Shown in pieces: positions 23,101 to 38,100 of a stretch of DNA of 64,000 nt (positions within the stretch are counted from its first letter, which is position 1; every line of letters begins with the position of its first letter). Source of the DNA: Gordionus sp. m RMFG-2023 (Eukaryota > Nematomorpha > Gordioida > Chordodea > Parachordodidae); the NCBI RefSeq assembly GCF_954871325.1, contig NC_088776.1:39170508-39234507 (forward strand), written 5' to 3'. The position numbers and the translations under genes are program-made. The notes below the pieces were generated by a model. The model saw nothing but the letters and a program-made list of their open reading frames with translations, was not told the origin of the DNA and did not search any database.

Positions 23101-26100
23101 AAAAACTTTTTAATCTGGGCCGGGCCGTACATATGGTACCTCTGCAGGTCTCTGGTTTTTATGTTCTTCGCGGCATGACAAATCTTGTAATTTGCTGATG
23201 AATATCTTGATATTTAATAACAGCTTTATTATATTATTTATAAAAAAAATACATCCTGTCACTTTTACGTTCACGTACTCACATACCATTATACTATCTG
23301 GAAATAATCTCTATTTGTAAGAAATTAGTATGTAGCTCAGTGTTTGTATTACTACCATATTTCATATTGATCCAAAATTTATATCAAATTTTGATTCGTT
23401 TTTGAATTTCGTGTTCCCAGTGCTTTTTTTGTTTAATTTAATCTTTTTCTTTTCGTAATGTTAAAAATATATTTTTCAAATCAAACTCCGAATTTCAGCA
23501 AGAGCTATCTATATTTTAGATTTTAATATGATTACATTGATATTGTTAAAACTTTTATTTGGCAATAGTATATGACACAACTCTACTTTTAAATATATTT
23601 CTCTAACAATTTTCATCACATAGATTAAAGATTAATTTTTATCTATCAACATTATGTGCATTTGCTTATATTCTCTCTTAAAAAGGCCTTAATATTTAGA
23701 AGTATCTTTAGCTTATTAAAGTTTTTTTGCATTCTTTAACATTTGTATTAGTTTTGATATGAAATAAATCATTTAACAATTTTTTTTTTAAAATTGGACT
23801 GGACCTAATTTTAAATTGACGGTTCTTGCTTAGAAAAAAATCGGGCGGACATGTCACCTAGAAAATTTTTTTTAGATTGGGCCAGAACGAGAACAGATCC
23901 GATGTAAGGCTAGTCATATCTCTAATCGTACATTGACTTATGACAATTGAGTGTGTATGTTTCTGACAGAATTCCCTCCCTTAGATTAATATAATATTTG
24001 TTGTCTCTTATATAGATTTAAAGAAAATGAAGGTTGAAAAGATTATAAATTGATTCAAAAATATAATATTTTTATAAAAAAAATAGAATAAATAAATTAA
24101 GCTGGGAAAATTATGTGGTGATCATAGCTTGATGAGCGAATATTGGATCTTTTTGTAAAAATTTTACAACAAATTCTTTTTCTTCTTTTTTTTGTCCTAT
24201 TTTTCTCAAACTGTAAAAAATAAATTACTCAAATGTAATAAAATTTCGTTTAACGTATCTATAATCTTTTATAAATGGCAGCCCTTCTTTTGTTACTAGC
24301 ATATAGTATAAGTTTTGGATAACTGTAATTTTTTTAAAAAGTATTTGTAAGAAATTCTTGCAATTAAAAATGTTATTTCTTTCACCTTTATTGCATATTG
24401 TAAATTATAAAAACCTATTTTTAGAATTATTTTCTTAAAAATATCTTTGACTCCAGTCCGGAAATTCATAGATTTTTCTTCTTGCCTTTAATTAAAACCA
24501 GTAGCTGATTAGAATTTTTTTTAGGAAAACCACGAGTTTTTAATATATTTTTAAGTTTTGAAAAGTGCGTAAAGAGAAACGCGGAAAGAAAATGAAATAT
24601 TTATTAAAAATATAATTTCCTAGTAGAAGATTAAGAGATTATAAAAAAAGCTTTACCAAACTTATAATACTAAAAATCTCAAGTAAGTTGATTAAAGTGA
24701 TGAGACATAACATCCTGAAAAACAGATCAAAGATTTTAGAAATTACAAATTATCTATCCTTGATATTAAAGCTTTGAGTATTTGTGCATTTATTAATGAG
24801 GCAAGTATTATCAACTCCAAATTTAATATGCATAAGATGATAATTTGAAAAAAACTTATATCTTGTTTTTAATTTAGTTAATCTAAAAGAAGAAGAAATA
24901 AGATATATTATAAGTATTTAAATTTATATTAATATTAATAAATATTTTAATTTTTTTTAAAGAGATTAATAAAACCAATCAAGAAGTGATCTGGTATCAA
25001 TGAAGCGAGGTATTATATATAACTATTTCTAATCTAACTCTTATTCGAAAACTTAGTTTTTTTAAATAAAATATGTTACATTTAGATATATATTTTTTTT
25101 AACTACCTTGTTTTCTCATAACGCAAACTATCACCATGGTAAGTGTTATAGGCACACACAAAATGGCGATTATAAGGAGAGTAGAAAAATTGAAGGCTCT
25201 TTTTATACCTTGGACCAATCTATCTCCGGTCTTAACTATCGTAACATCCTCATTAGATCCATTAATATTATTAAGATTTTTTGCGCCAGATTCGTCTTGT
25301 TTCAGCAATAAATTTTTGTCCGATGGCGATATATTATCATAAAGATTGGGGTACATTTTACCTAAGGAGTCTGAAACATCGGAAAACTCGTTATCGTAAG
25401 GTTCTGGTGGGTTATAATCTTTTTGTTTAAACGAAGGAGGAAATAGAGGAGGCAAGGAGGGAACACCGGATTTTTTAACGGAAGGTCTTTTAGAGGTAGA
25501 GAAATAGATGGGTGGAATAATATGTGTGGCGGAGGGAATCGAAGTCACTTTCGATGAAAATTATATGTTCGCAAATTAAAATAAAAATTAAAAAAATAAA
25601 AACGATTGAATAATTAAATTTCATATAATACAATGAAATCATTTGCCATAAGTACTCTCAACTACAGAAGGTCACAGTTCGGTATTTAGTCGGGTTGGAC
25701 CTATATGTTCGGATCGAACCGTGGTCTTTAAAGAGAGAGATCCAGATCGTTGTGCTAAATAAAAAGACCGGTTCAACTGGTCTTTTTATATTTTTGTTAT
25801 TCTGAAAATATTTTGGTTTTTACCTAATTTAATTCTTGATTATTAGGACTATAAGTAAAATGCTTCTTTGACAGCCATATGGTTTTCATATTGCCAAATA
25901 AAAATGAACTAAAAATTCATACAAACTAGAATAACTCCTTTAGAAAAATAATAAAAATTATATTAATTGAATAGTAAAGCAAACTTAAATATTAATAAAA
26001 AACCGGCCCAGATGGTGGTCCTCAAAAAGGACGCGACCGGTCGTTGATCTTCACTATCCTGAATCTGGGTATCATCCAAGAATGGTATTTCTATTGGTCA

Positions 26101-29100
26101 TAATCAATGGACGTTAGCATTGGATGCGATAGCAACAATGTAACGATATTATAATAAAATTAAATTAATCTCATTTTACGTGAAAGAGAATATTTCCATA
26201 ATTTTTTCTCTCCGCCCTCGATGTTCTCTATGTATATATCCAGGAAATCGTTATCAACTGATAATTCAGCCGTCATATCATGGGGTTGAGTTAGTTTAAA
26301 TTCTGAATTGGCCTTTTTTTAAAATTAAAGTAAAGTATAATGTTAAAATCCACTAAACGGCTTGACAGGACCTTATTTTAAAACTAGATGGTGCTTGGGA
26401 ATGTATTAAAGGAGTTTTTTATCATTGTTTTAAAAAACGTCCTAGTTGGAAGTCGACTTAAACCCGCGTGTATGTTTCTCGAGATTTAAATTTTTTAAAA
26501 ACGGAAGGCAGGTCAAAACCAATGCTCTATTTATATCGATTTAAAATCAAATACTTGTCCTAGATCTCGGATAAAAATAAAATAATAAAACAAGGTAGAA
26601 AATTTTTACTTGATTCAATTGAATTATAGACAACGGTCTAACTATACTATTGACTAAAGGATTTCCCGGGGCTGAGTTGTACACCGAAATCGGGTAAATT
26701 AGCACAGCGGGCGCCAGCGGAGAAGATTCAAATGGGTTTAGAAATGTAGTTCTCAATACGAGCAAAAGCCCTTTTATTCCTAAATATTAACAATTTCATT
26801 AATTACAAAGATTTTTTCCTTAGAATCACATTTGTGGAAAGGAGAAGGTTAGAAGGAAACAACCATTTATTTTACTATATTTAAAAAATTCATATCGATA
26901 ATTTATTGGTGCTAACTGATGTTTAAAAATTCAAACTTCCCGTTATTATTCCCAAATTTAAACATTTATATTTTAAAAATTATAATTAACCCTCTTTTTG
27001 AGTTTAAAAAAAGGCATAATATAATGATATTGAGCTTTTATTATTATTTATATAAATATATTCAAGATTGTACAATCACATTCTAATGATGTGGTGCTTG
27101 GTGTGCAAAATACATATCTTAAATAGTAATAAAAATATTATTTATTGTTAAGACATGTTTTTATTTTTTTACATTATAATATATAAAAATTTTGATGGAT
27201 ATATTTTATATTAAAACGCAGGATTTAAAATAAAATATTACAATAATTTAGTTTTAAATGCGGGTGTGTACTAAAAAATATTTTAATACATTTAAAACAA
27301 AATCAAATGTAATTCTTTTTTTTAATTAAATGGTTTATTAACAGATACTAAACGCTGTCAAAATGATGGCACTTAGTATAATTTACCTAATTTGGGCTCC
27401 TGATAAATGGAATTTAAAGCTAATTGGAGAAACATTTTTGGAACTAAAATAATCCTTATTTATTACTGTAAATTTCCTATTTATAAAGGTGCTCGAATTA
27501 AGTTGCCAATGAATAAAAAAATTAAACGATAATATGCTTTAACCTGAGTCTATATATTTATCGGCCATAGAATTGTTCAAGGGTAAATATTTGAGGGAAT
27601 ATATCCTACCCCTTTCCGAGGTTGGAACGACTAATGAAGGGCATTTGAAGTTTACATTTGTTTCATCGTTATTAGTGGAATCCTCTACATTTCCTGAAAG
27701 TACCAAACATATAACGCGACCATTTTCTCGATCGGCAACGAATAAAAGTTGATAGGCTTTGTCCGTATCTCTGTGGTATATGAATATTATCACCGTAGGT
27801 GTAAATCATAATTCGCAATGCCTTTTAGCCGCATTCATAGAGGTATACAACACGATTTAATAGCGGGTCGATTTTGTAAATCCGTTTATAACAATTATTA
27901 AATTAATAATTTTTTAAATTATCATGAATAGAATTAAATATTAATAAAGAAAAATTGATCCCAATCGATCTGCTATCAAATCGTGTAGGATCGGATCCCA
28001 CTATAAATGCGGTGTTTTGCATAAAAAAGATAATATCCCATTCAATTAACACATCATATAGTTAAAAAATATTACTTTATTTTTTATTTTTTAAAGAACT
28101 TACCTTTTCAAACTAACTTATATACATGAAATAATGTATTATATCTAGATCTGTGCGCCCCCGGCTCACGCCGGCATTTTTATTCACGCCGGAAAAGCCG
28201 CCGATTTTTATTATGGTGGCGGCGCGGCGTGTGTAATTTTTAGAAAGCATATTAATTATATTTATATATTAAATTATTATTATTTTAATTTGAACACTAA
28301 GATTAATAAAATTAAAATATGAATTGTATTCTATTGCTATATATAATAGACTAGTGTATATCATTTATATTCATTCATACATCATATTTTATTTCCACAA
28401 ACAAATCATATTAATTATTTTATGGACTTGAACGTTTTAAACCACCCTATATAAAATTATGAAATAACAACTCTCTCTACTAATCTTAAATCAAGTTATG
28501 CCTGGAGGTACTTTGGAAATCTTATTTTGAAGAATGAAAATAAGAAAAGCACAATAATGCCTGATTATATTTATTGTGAACCTTGCTTAAAATTGGCGAA
28601 TAAAGATTAGGAAGATTCGAATAAACATAATTCATTTTCACACTAATTTATTTTTATTTTAGACTTATATTTATATATATTTTATATTTTAGTTATGAAA
28701 TAAAATGTTTTAGTAAAAATATAAGTACAAGTAATCTATCTCGGCACTAATTAATTATCACAAACTAACAGAAAAAATGAATAATAATAAATCCATTCAA
28801 AGTCTAAAAATGTTTTTAAAGCCAACATCAAGATGCAGCAACAATATAAAAGATAAAAAATGGCTCATAGGTTAGTATTATTATTTATTTAAAATTTTTA
28901 ACTGGTTTGTAATATTAATTTTATTATTTATTTTGAAAGTTCAAAACAACTAAATTTTTAGTTTATTTATTGCCAGCTCTATTTTGAGATCTTTTAATGT
29001 ATAAACCTAATATATAATTTATTAAATTAATTATGTTTCATTTCAACTCTAAATATTATATTTTTTAAATGTCTTTTTAATGTATAAACTTAATATAATT

Positions 29101-32100
29101 TATTAAATTAGTTATGTAAAACTTTATTTTGAAAGTTAAAACTAAATCAAATTTATAATTTGTTTCATTCCAGCTCTAATTATTTTGATGTTTTTTAAAT
29201 ATCCTTTTAATGTTTAAAATAAATATGAAATCTAATAGGGTAAAATTATGTTTTGATGTGCTGCTTAGATTTAATGCCATTTGATTCTATAAACAATAAA
29301 GAAATGACAGATTTTCTAAAGGTCTAAAATTTATATAAAATTCCTATAAAATAGAAATATAAGATAATTGATTCCTCGTCAGAATTACCAAATAGGACAA
29401 CCATTAGTTGGGGTGCACGAGACGATATTTATTTATCTATAAAGGCGCATGTTGTAAATCTGATTGATTCTGGACCAAAATTTTGGTTCTATCATTTTTG
29501 ATTTATGGACCTATCATTTCAAGTGTCAAAATTATATCACATTATGTCTTCATCATTTAGATGAAAATTTTGATTTAAAATATTTTACCCTAGCAACTAG
29601 AAATGTGACTCAAAAGCATACTGGGTGATATCTGAGATTGATAGTATTGAAGAGGAGTTCCATTTAAAAGCCAAAATAATACAAATGGTAACTGATACTG
29701 GGGCCAATGTCAAAAGAAGCGTCAGATTAGGGGATTATGAGCATCATTTATGCTTAGGGCATGGACTTCATAATTTGGTTACAGTTGATGGCATAAAAAA
29801 AGTTACCAAAATTGATATTCTCATTAAAAAAATTAGAGAAATTATTTCAGCCCTCAGATATCGTGTAGCTGATTTGGAATGTGAAATTGAGGCTGAACAT
29901 CGTAAATGTCTGCAGTCAATTTATGAGACAGGTAATATCTTGGATATTGATGATTCTGATCCATACTTTGATGACCATTTTGATATGTCTGATGAATCGG
30001 ATAATAAATATGGCATTGCACCAACCAATCTAATTAATGCAAAAACTTTAAAATCAAATTGCCCTACCCGCTGGCATAGCATATTAATTATGCTAGAAAG
30101 TGTTAGCAGTGTAAACAAAATTCCTATAAATAATGTTCTAAATAAAATAGGAAAACAATTTTTAAAACTCTTTAATAATGAATGGGATATGATTGATGAG
30201 CTTTACGCAGTATTGAATCCATTCCGAGAGTCGGTGGAATTTCTTTCCTCCCAAAAAGGATCGACAATAAACTTAGGGTTATTATTTCACAGTGAAATAG
30301 AAGCTCATATACATATATTATATGCTTAGAAGAAAATATGAAAAAAAAGCTTGACCATAGGTTTCCCATTACTGAACTTCAAGTTATTTTATATTTTTAT
30401 TAATAAAATTATATTTTAAACATTAGATATTAGCAACTCTAATTGATCCCAGATTTCAAAATCTCAAAGTTGTTTCAGAATATTTAAATTCGAATTCTAC
30501 GACATCATTACAATTTTTAATTCAACATTTAAAACTTTTAGAGCATGATAGAAATGCACAAAGTGAAATTCAAGTTGAGGATAATGGTCAAACATCAAGC
30601 TCTTATATAGCTAAATTAGCTCGTAAACATTTCCTTCCAAGTAACGATTATAACAATATTAGTAATCTAGAACAAGAATGCCATATTTTGCTCAGCCAAA
30701 ATAATATCCCAGAAGAGGATGCATTAATCTTTTGGAAGAAAAAGCGACTGGAACTTCCTATGCTTGCTAATTTAGCTAGAAAGGTTCTTTGTATACCTGG
30801 AACCAGTACACCGAGCGAAAGAATTTTTTCCATTGCTGGATTAATACTCAATGCTAAAAGGACATCTTTATGTCCCACAAATCTTGATAAAATACTGTTT
30901 ATTATAATTTTGCTAAATCTGAATTCTGATTTATTATATTTCATACTTTATATTTTGCTTGCATTCCAAATTTATTTTAATTATAATAAAAATCAATAGA
31001 ATATTTCTTATATGTGTTGTTGATGTGACTCTGATCTGAGTAAAAATACAATTCCTTAGTTTATTTCTGAGAATGAGAAAATACATAAATTTAAATTCGA
31101 GTGAGACAGGAAATTATTTATGATCAATTAAACTATGTTAACAATGTATTAGAAAAGATCGTCCAAATAAATTATAAAAAATGTAATAAATTAATTTATA
31201 AATTAAATTTATTAAAAAATAAATTGATTTATAAATAAAATTCATTAAAAATATTTTAAAATAAATCGCCGCCGAACGCCGATAAAAAAATTTAAAAAAA
31301 CCACCGCCGTTGATTAAGACATCGGCGCAAAGGTCATATTATATCTAATATTTATATTTACTTATTAATATTAAATTTTATATAATATAATTTATATTGA
31401 TAAAAATGTATAATCCCCCTTCCCCCCCCCCCCCAAAAAAAAATTTAATTAATTAAAAAAGGAAAAAGAAGTAAAGATGCGGATTTATAAACTAGCTTTA
31501 TTAGATAATGCAGGAACTGTAGTTGGCTTCTTTTGAAAAAGAAGTGTAACAACTCTGGCAAATGTCACGAAAGAAATAATTTCTAACCAAAATTTATTAT
31601 ATAAATTTCAGGATTCAAAACCTTCGACTGCGTATCGTAATTTTATCGGGTTCTATATGGGCAAGAGCTAATGAATGTGGAACCTTCATATAATCCCTAG
31701 TTGGAATGGCTAAAATTTTTTTAAAAAGAACATCTTTAATTGATAAAATATTTCAAAATAAGCAATGTTAATTTGTATAATATATTTATTTTAATCGATT
31801 GAATATCATTAAGCTTAAAATTTTATAGAAAAAAATGATCTTGTTCAATTTTAATATATAAATCAGAGATCTGCAGCCCCGAACGCCCGGGTACACGGAC
31901 CGGGTCGTATTTTAATTTTTTAAATATAACTGAGCCGGGACTAAAAAAACATTTTTTAAATACCCGGTTCGGGTCGTATATTTTGAAACCAAATATTTTA
32001 AATTGCCATTATTAGCTATAAAAATTAAAAATATATATTATATATTTTTAAAAACGGGCAGGGCCTGAAATTTTTTTTAAAAAAATCTGCGTAGAGCTAA

Positions 32101-35100
32101 ATATAAAACCCAGATTTGGCTGAAAAAAAACCCTAGCGATATATTAAAATGGTATAAAATGAAACAATTTGTCTAGTCACAATAAAATTATAATTTATTT
32201 TATGAGATCCAGCACACCCTATGCTTATAAGTGTTATAATGATGGATCGGGGAGGGGAGAATCATGTATGGCATTTTACGATATAACCCGCTTTTAAGTC
32301 ACTGCTTTAATATTTATCGCTTTTCGCCTTTTTTTCCGGGCCCCAGAATTCTTATAATATACAAAGTGTATCATTTTTCTATGCTAAATTTATAGTCCAA
32401 TAAGAACATTGTAAGCGATTTATAATTGTGTATATAAATTGTGAAATTTTTTATGCTAACATTGGTAAAGATTGGTGGGTTGACCATATTGGATGATGAA
32501 TTTCCCATCGGAAGAAAATTTAATAATCCGAGAATTGCAATATCTATAACAACATTTCGATTAAAAAACATAACATATATATTTTAAATATAAATCATCA
32601 TATATGGTTTTTCCAATTAAATTATTTCAACTTATTTTATTTTTCCATTTAAAAAAAATATGTAATTTTTGTAATCAATTTCAAGTTATAAAAAAAATCG
32701 CGTTCAAATTTTAAAGTTTTTTTTGGATGGTAATTAGTTAACATTAGTTTAAAAAATAACTATTTTAAAAACATGATAATATTTTTAAAAAATTCCAAAA
32801 TAATATAATTTCAACTCAACTATTAAATATTCGATTCATCTAAAATGCAATTTGAAGTTGCATATTATTCTTTAAAATTTCTCTTCATTGACTTTACAAA
32901 CCTGACCCGACATAAATTTGAAAAATATATTATATAAACCCAGGCTTTTTAGTATAAAAAATAACTATACTACTAAATAATATTTAATATATATATCATT
33001 AAAAAAAATAACCCATCAGCAACAAAGAATTCCCCGTTAGGTAATATGGCTATATCAGTCGGTTTACAAAAGTGAGTTGCGTCGTGCCCAGGTTGGAAGG
33101 GTATCCCAAGCTCCAAAAGCTTTTTGGGGGATGGTAATCCTTTCTTGAGTGGTGAAAATTTGAAGACCTAATTATTATGTTATAAATTGGTATTTATGAG
33201 TGATTGTTTAATGACTATTTACCATTCAGCGGTAAGTTTGGGGGAAAAAAATAACGTGTGGCATAGTGGGGTTGATAAAACCTTTGTTTTTAAATATTTT
33301 AGATCACACACAAATATTTACATTAAGCTTGGATATTTTTTAACACTTATTAAAAGTTAACCTTAAATTATTTTTACAAATATCAATTTTGAAGAGTTAA
33401 TCATAAATAAAAATATTATAATCAGGGTTTGGTATTAAATATGGTCAAAATCAATAAATGTTTTTTAAAATTAGAATTCACTTTATTTGATTATATATTT
33501 TTAATAGAAAACACAAAATTTATTAATAAATATCGAATGTATATAATTATATCTTAATTCAATAAAGAAGTAATTCATTCTCGCCTTCTGATCCAGTAGA
33601 GAATTATCATCACAATCTACATTTTTAATTAAACATAAATTATGATATATTAAATAATTTCCCATTAGTCGAAGTATTTTTTATTACAGTTTTTTGTTTG
33701 AATATTACCCCAAACCGACCAATTTCCCTCTGAAGTAGTTGAACTAGGAAGTAGAGAAGGAGAATATAATATTATGCAGCTTCCCTTGGACGGAATGGTG
33801 AGCAAGTCCAATCTTAAAGCCGAAATCTGATTAATGCTTATAAATTCGACAGAATTTTATATCGACTAAAATTTTATGAGCATCACCACCTTAAATTCCT
33901 AGTTCCTTTATAATTTAGAGATGGTTAATAACTCTAGAATGTAATTTTTTATAATTAGTATATTAAATAATTATTTAAATTGCATTTTTAGCTCAGCACA
34001 AAAAATTTGGATTGCATCTTCTTCTACTCCGTTTAATGGCGATTTTCAGGTTGCCAGTTTCCAAACTGATTTTCCTTCTCCATTTCTGATGATCCTGAGC
34101 AACAATATTTGTAAAATTCATTTTTATCATATCCGTCGCTATCACTTTTATCCAAGTCATTTTAGGCCTTTCTCGAGGTCTTGATCCTCCTACTTCCATC
34201 GAGGTGCATCTCTTTACCCAGTCGTCATTCCTTCCACATGCCCAAATCATCTCAGTCTATTTCTTCTGATTACCATTCCAATCACTTTTATTTTCATCCT
34301 TACTCGGAATTCCTTACTAGTTTTTCACTATATAATGCTCCTAATCTCCGTTCTTACCAATTTAGCTTCGTGAGCCATTTTCATTGTCCGTGTCTTAGCT
34401 ATAAACTATACAACTCCTCACACACTACGTAAAATTATCCTTCAGAGAGATGTTTTTATTTGCTAGAATAGATCTCTGAACTCTTCCATGCTTATCTGAC
34501 CCTTATAACAATAGAAGAATTTATAAATCTACATGTCACCCAAATAACAAAACTTTTCTACTTTTCCTAGGATTGACCCATTGTCAATATACAAACCATC
34601 ATTTTCTACGTTATCCTTATAATGTACCCATTTCACGCATGTTTTACAAATAAGTCATGCTTGCTATCATAAAGCTTTTTTTACCCCACTATCTCTTTTA
34701 TGCACCCATTTCTTGCATCTGGTACATTGCATAGCCATCTTCCATCCAATAATTTTATCCCTCAATTCTTCCTCGCTTGCCACGAATATTCATCTGCAAA
34801 TAGTAGCTCCCATGAAAGTCAATCACGCATCTCTCTAGCCACTACATCCATCACTAAGAAAAATAATAATGAACTCAGAACGGATCCCTGGTGAAGTCCT
34901 ACCTTCACTTCAAAGCTTTCGCTATTTCCATCATCTATCCGTACCGCCGTTTTAGCTCATACATACATTTCCATCACTTCTTTAACCAGCCATTCATACA
35001 CACTTGATTTTCTCAATTCCCACCTAGTAACCTCACGCGGTACTCTGTTAATCGCTTTCTCAACAAGTGCATAATATAGTTTCTTTTTTTGCAAGATTTC

Positions 35101-38100
35101 TCCTGTATTTGTCTCACCACAAAAATTGCATCTGTTGTGTATTCCCCGGTGTTTAATCAAACTGCATTCATCAGTTTCCGCTTATTCCTTTAGGATCTTC
35201 TCAAATACCTTCATAGTATGTTCCAAGAGTTTAATGGCTCTATAAGACCCGCAATCTAAAGGATCACTTTTCTCTTTGTATACTGGAATAATAAAACTGC
35301 TTCGCCAATCCTAAGGAATAGTTCCTTGTATGACAATTAGGTTAAATAAATTAGTAAGCCGTTCAATCCTATGGGGGAATATGGACTGTGCCCAGCCCTG
35401 CTTGGTTGTAATCATTAGAGATTTTGGAATAGTGTTTTTTTTACTATCGAATGCCCTTCTTGAGATCAAAGGTTACTTTAACATTCTATCGAGGAGACGG
35501 TGATCATATTCGAAACCCAAACCATGGGGAACCTCCTATAGTTTGTTTGAATTACAGAATCAAATGCTCTCTTGGAATCTAACACAGTAATGAACAGCTC
35601 TCTTACATATTAAAGCTCTTTCCGTTAAAATTTTTAGGGTAATAATTGCTTAAACGCCTTTGTGGCCTTTCCTGAACGATGAGACAGTCTTTATGGTTTC
35701 AATATAAGGTCTTAAACAGTCAATAATTACACGTGCGTAAATAATTTATAAAGCTGCAAAATTTAAGGATATACCTCTCGAACCTACATGCTTTTAGTTA
35801 TTAGTCATAGGAAAATTATATTGTGCTAATAAATTTAGACTAAATCTTTCAGACCATATTTTAATCATAAAAGGAAGCTACGCTCGACGAAGGATCAGCC
35901 TTTAAATTCAATAACATCCATGCTGGCGGCTTTGTGACATTTCAGTTATTAAATGAATTAATTCGCGTATGTTAGCATGTAAAGTTATGCTCTTATAAAT
36001 ACCATATACGTGGTGAGAGCTATCATAACTAGTTTTAACTCTTTGGTAATAATGTGAACTTCCAGTTAAATTAATCACAATTCTTCTGGAAACTGAAAAT
36101 GGTCTCATTAAATTAGATCCTTTTAAGACAATAAATTCAGTCAATTTAGAACCCTACTTCCGCATTGATATTGCGTGCATTTAAGAAACGCATTAAAAAG
36201 AATTTTTTAAAAAAATGTCATGACTACTATATTAGTTAGAATTCTGGAGAAGTGTATAAGAATTGGAATGGAGTGTGTCTAATAATCAAGAATGTACTCA
36301 CAAATTTATTAACTTATTTCAAAGCTTTTATAAGTAGAATTTGCAGCATGAAATTAAAATCTAAATGTAAAATCTTAAATATCATAAATGTGTACCCACC
36401 AGAATTATTTAAAAAGAGTTTTATCCAATCTTATTTGATTACATAGACAAAATTCTGAGTGAGGGGCTATTAATGACAGTTTATTCAAATGTCAAAGTAG
36501 GTTTTTTACGATTTACAGAAAAATTGCCCTAGAATTGCTGCTTTAAACATAAATCTAGACTCTAAAGAAAACTTTTAATGAATCTATGCCAAGTTCTTGA
36601 TCTATGTATATTAGTAACACTTTTTTCGATCATTCTCGCAATAGAGATTATAGCCACTATAACTCATCTAACAATTCATGGTCACAAATTGACTATTTTG
36701 CCTACCCTAAGGTGGTTGGAAATTATTAAGGTCCTTAATGAAGTTGCCTTTAACTCGGATCACAAAATTATGCTATCTAAACATAAATCCTAAGATGTGG
36801 TACAAAAGGAAAAAGAATAATGGTAATAAGAAAAGGTGAAAATAATTAAATATAATTTGGAATTTCTAAATGATCTCAACATAGGTAACAGCTTCTACCA
36901 TTTCAAAGAACCCAGCTCTCGCTTCCACGATTTATTTTTTATAAGAAGCGAATTCCCGCTCTATTTATAAAAAAGAGCAGACTTCATATCCACTACTTTG
37001 ATTTTAGTTTTTATAATATAGAGTACACAAAATAAAATCTTATTTTTTTATCTAAATATTCTAATCGAAGAAAATGATGTTTCAAAAAATTTTTAACTTT
37101 TTTTCCATTTGCTTATAAAAGTAGCAAATTTCCTAAATTTCAATATGATAAATAGCTATTACTCTCATCTAAATCCTGAGCAATACTTAACAAGCGCTTG
37201 ATCAGGTAAACAGAATCACATTTTACATATATATATATATATATGTACTATGCACTATGTACATGAAACTTGGATGCATATGAAATTCCCTTTTCTTCAA
37301 AATTTTTCAAGCCTGGATCTGTACCAAACCCGGCAAAATTTTTATCTACCCCAAAATCCTTGATAATATGTCATAATCATGTTTGTTTTAACGATTTGAT
37401 TTGGGTTCCAGAAATATAAACGATGCCATGTTTTCTTTTACCGTTTTGAACTTATCTCTTGAGAAATGCTTAAAGGCATTTCAATTAAGGTACTCAGCCC
37501 CAACCTCTAAATTATTTAACAAGATATAATTTTTTTAAAGTTCATCATTCGCAAATTAAATAAATTCGAACCAATGAAAAAACCCTTTAAATGTTTATAT
37601 TTTTATATTGAGCCATGATATTTTAAACACTTATTAAGCTAACCTTAAATTAATTATACAAATTAAAATTTACTAAATAAAAAATTTATGAGAATTTTTG
37701 AAAATAGTTTCAAAAATAATACAAAACTACCTTAAATAGTATATTTCATAATTTTACTATAAATATCCATTTAAAATATATAATAATCAAAAAATTTTTA
37801 TTAATTAATATTTCTATTTTCAAATAATAATATTTCTTTTAAATTATAAGAGTTAAAATGTGCATTTTGCCTCCAAAAAATGCTTATATTTTAAAAATGA
37901 TTCAATAAAATATATGAAACTTTGCAGACATAGTTTAGCATAAAATAGGATGCTATTGAAGTAACCAGGTCAAAATATAGACAGGTTTTTTTTGTAGTAA
38001 CAATTTAAAAATCTCTTGGGGTGTTAATATGCCGGGGTATACAGTCAAGGGTTCAAATACAGTCAGTCAAATAGTTAATAACGCAAATATTATTTAGATT

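Larger units (their letters stand above)
21671..25106. other. PAM intron 21, with a nested MITE pair
   Basis: Apart from the hAT-type MITE at 22217-23154, no exon, RNA or repeat boundary was recognised in this 3.4-kb intron. Confidence 0.5.

Noticed and set aside
25690-25800. Short inverted repeat AAAGACCGGTT/AACTGGTCTTT resembling a bacterial terminator
   Set aside because: It is in a eukaryotic intron; a chance or minor repeat with no role I can support.
27840-27900. Coding-like patch (KIDPLLNRVVYLYECG on the minus strand) between PAM exons 17 and 18
   Set aside because: There is no AG acceptor upstream in range, a stop follows at once, and exons 17 and 18 already join in phase with the right homology.
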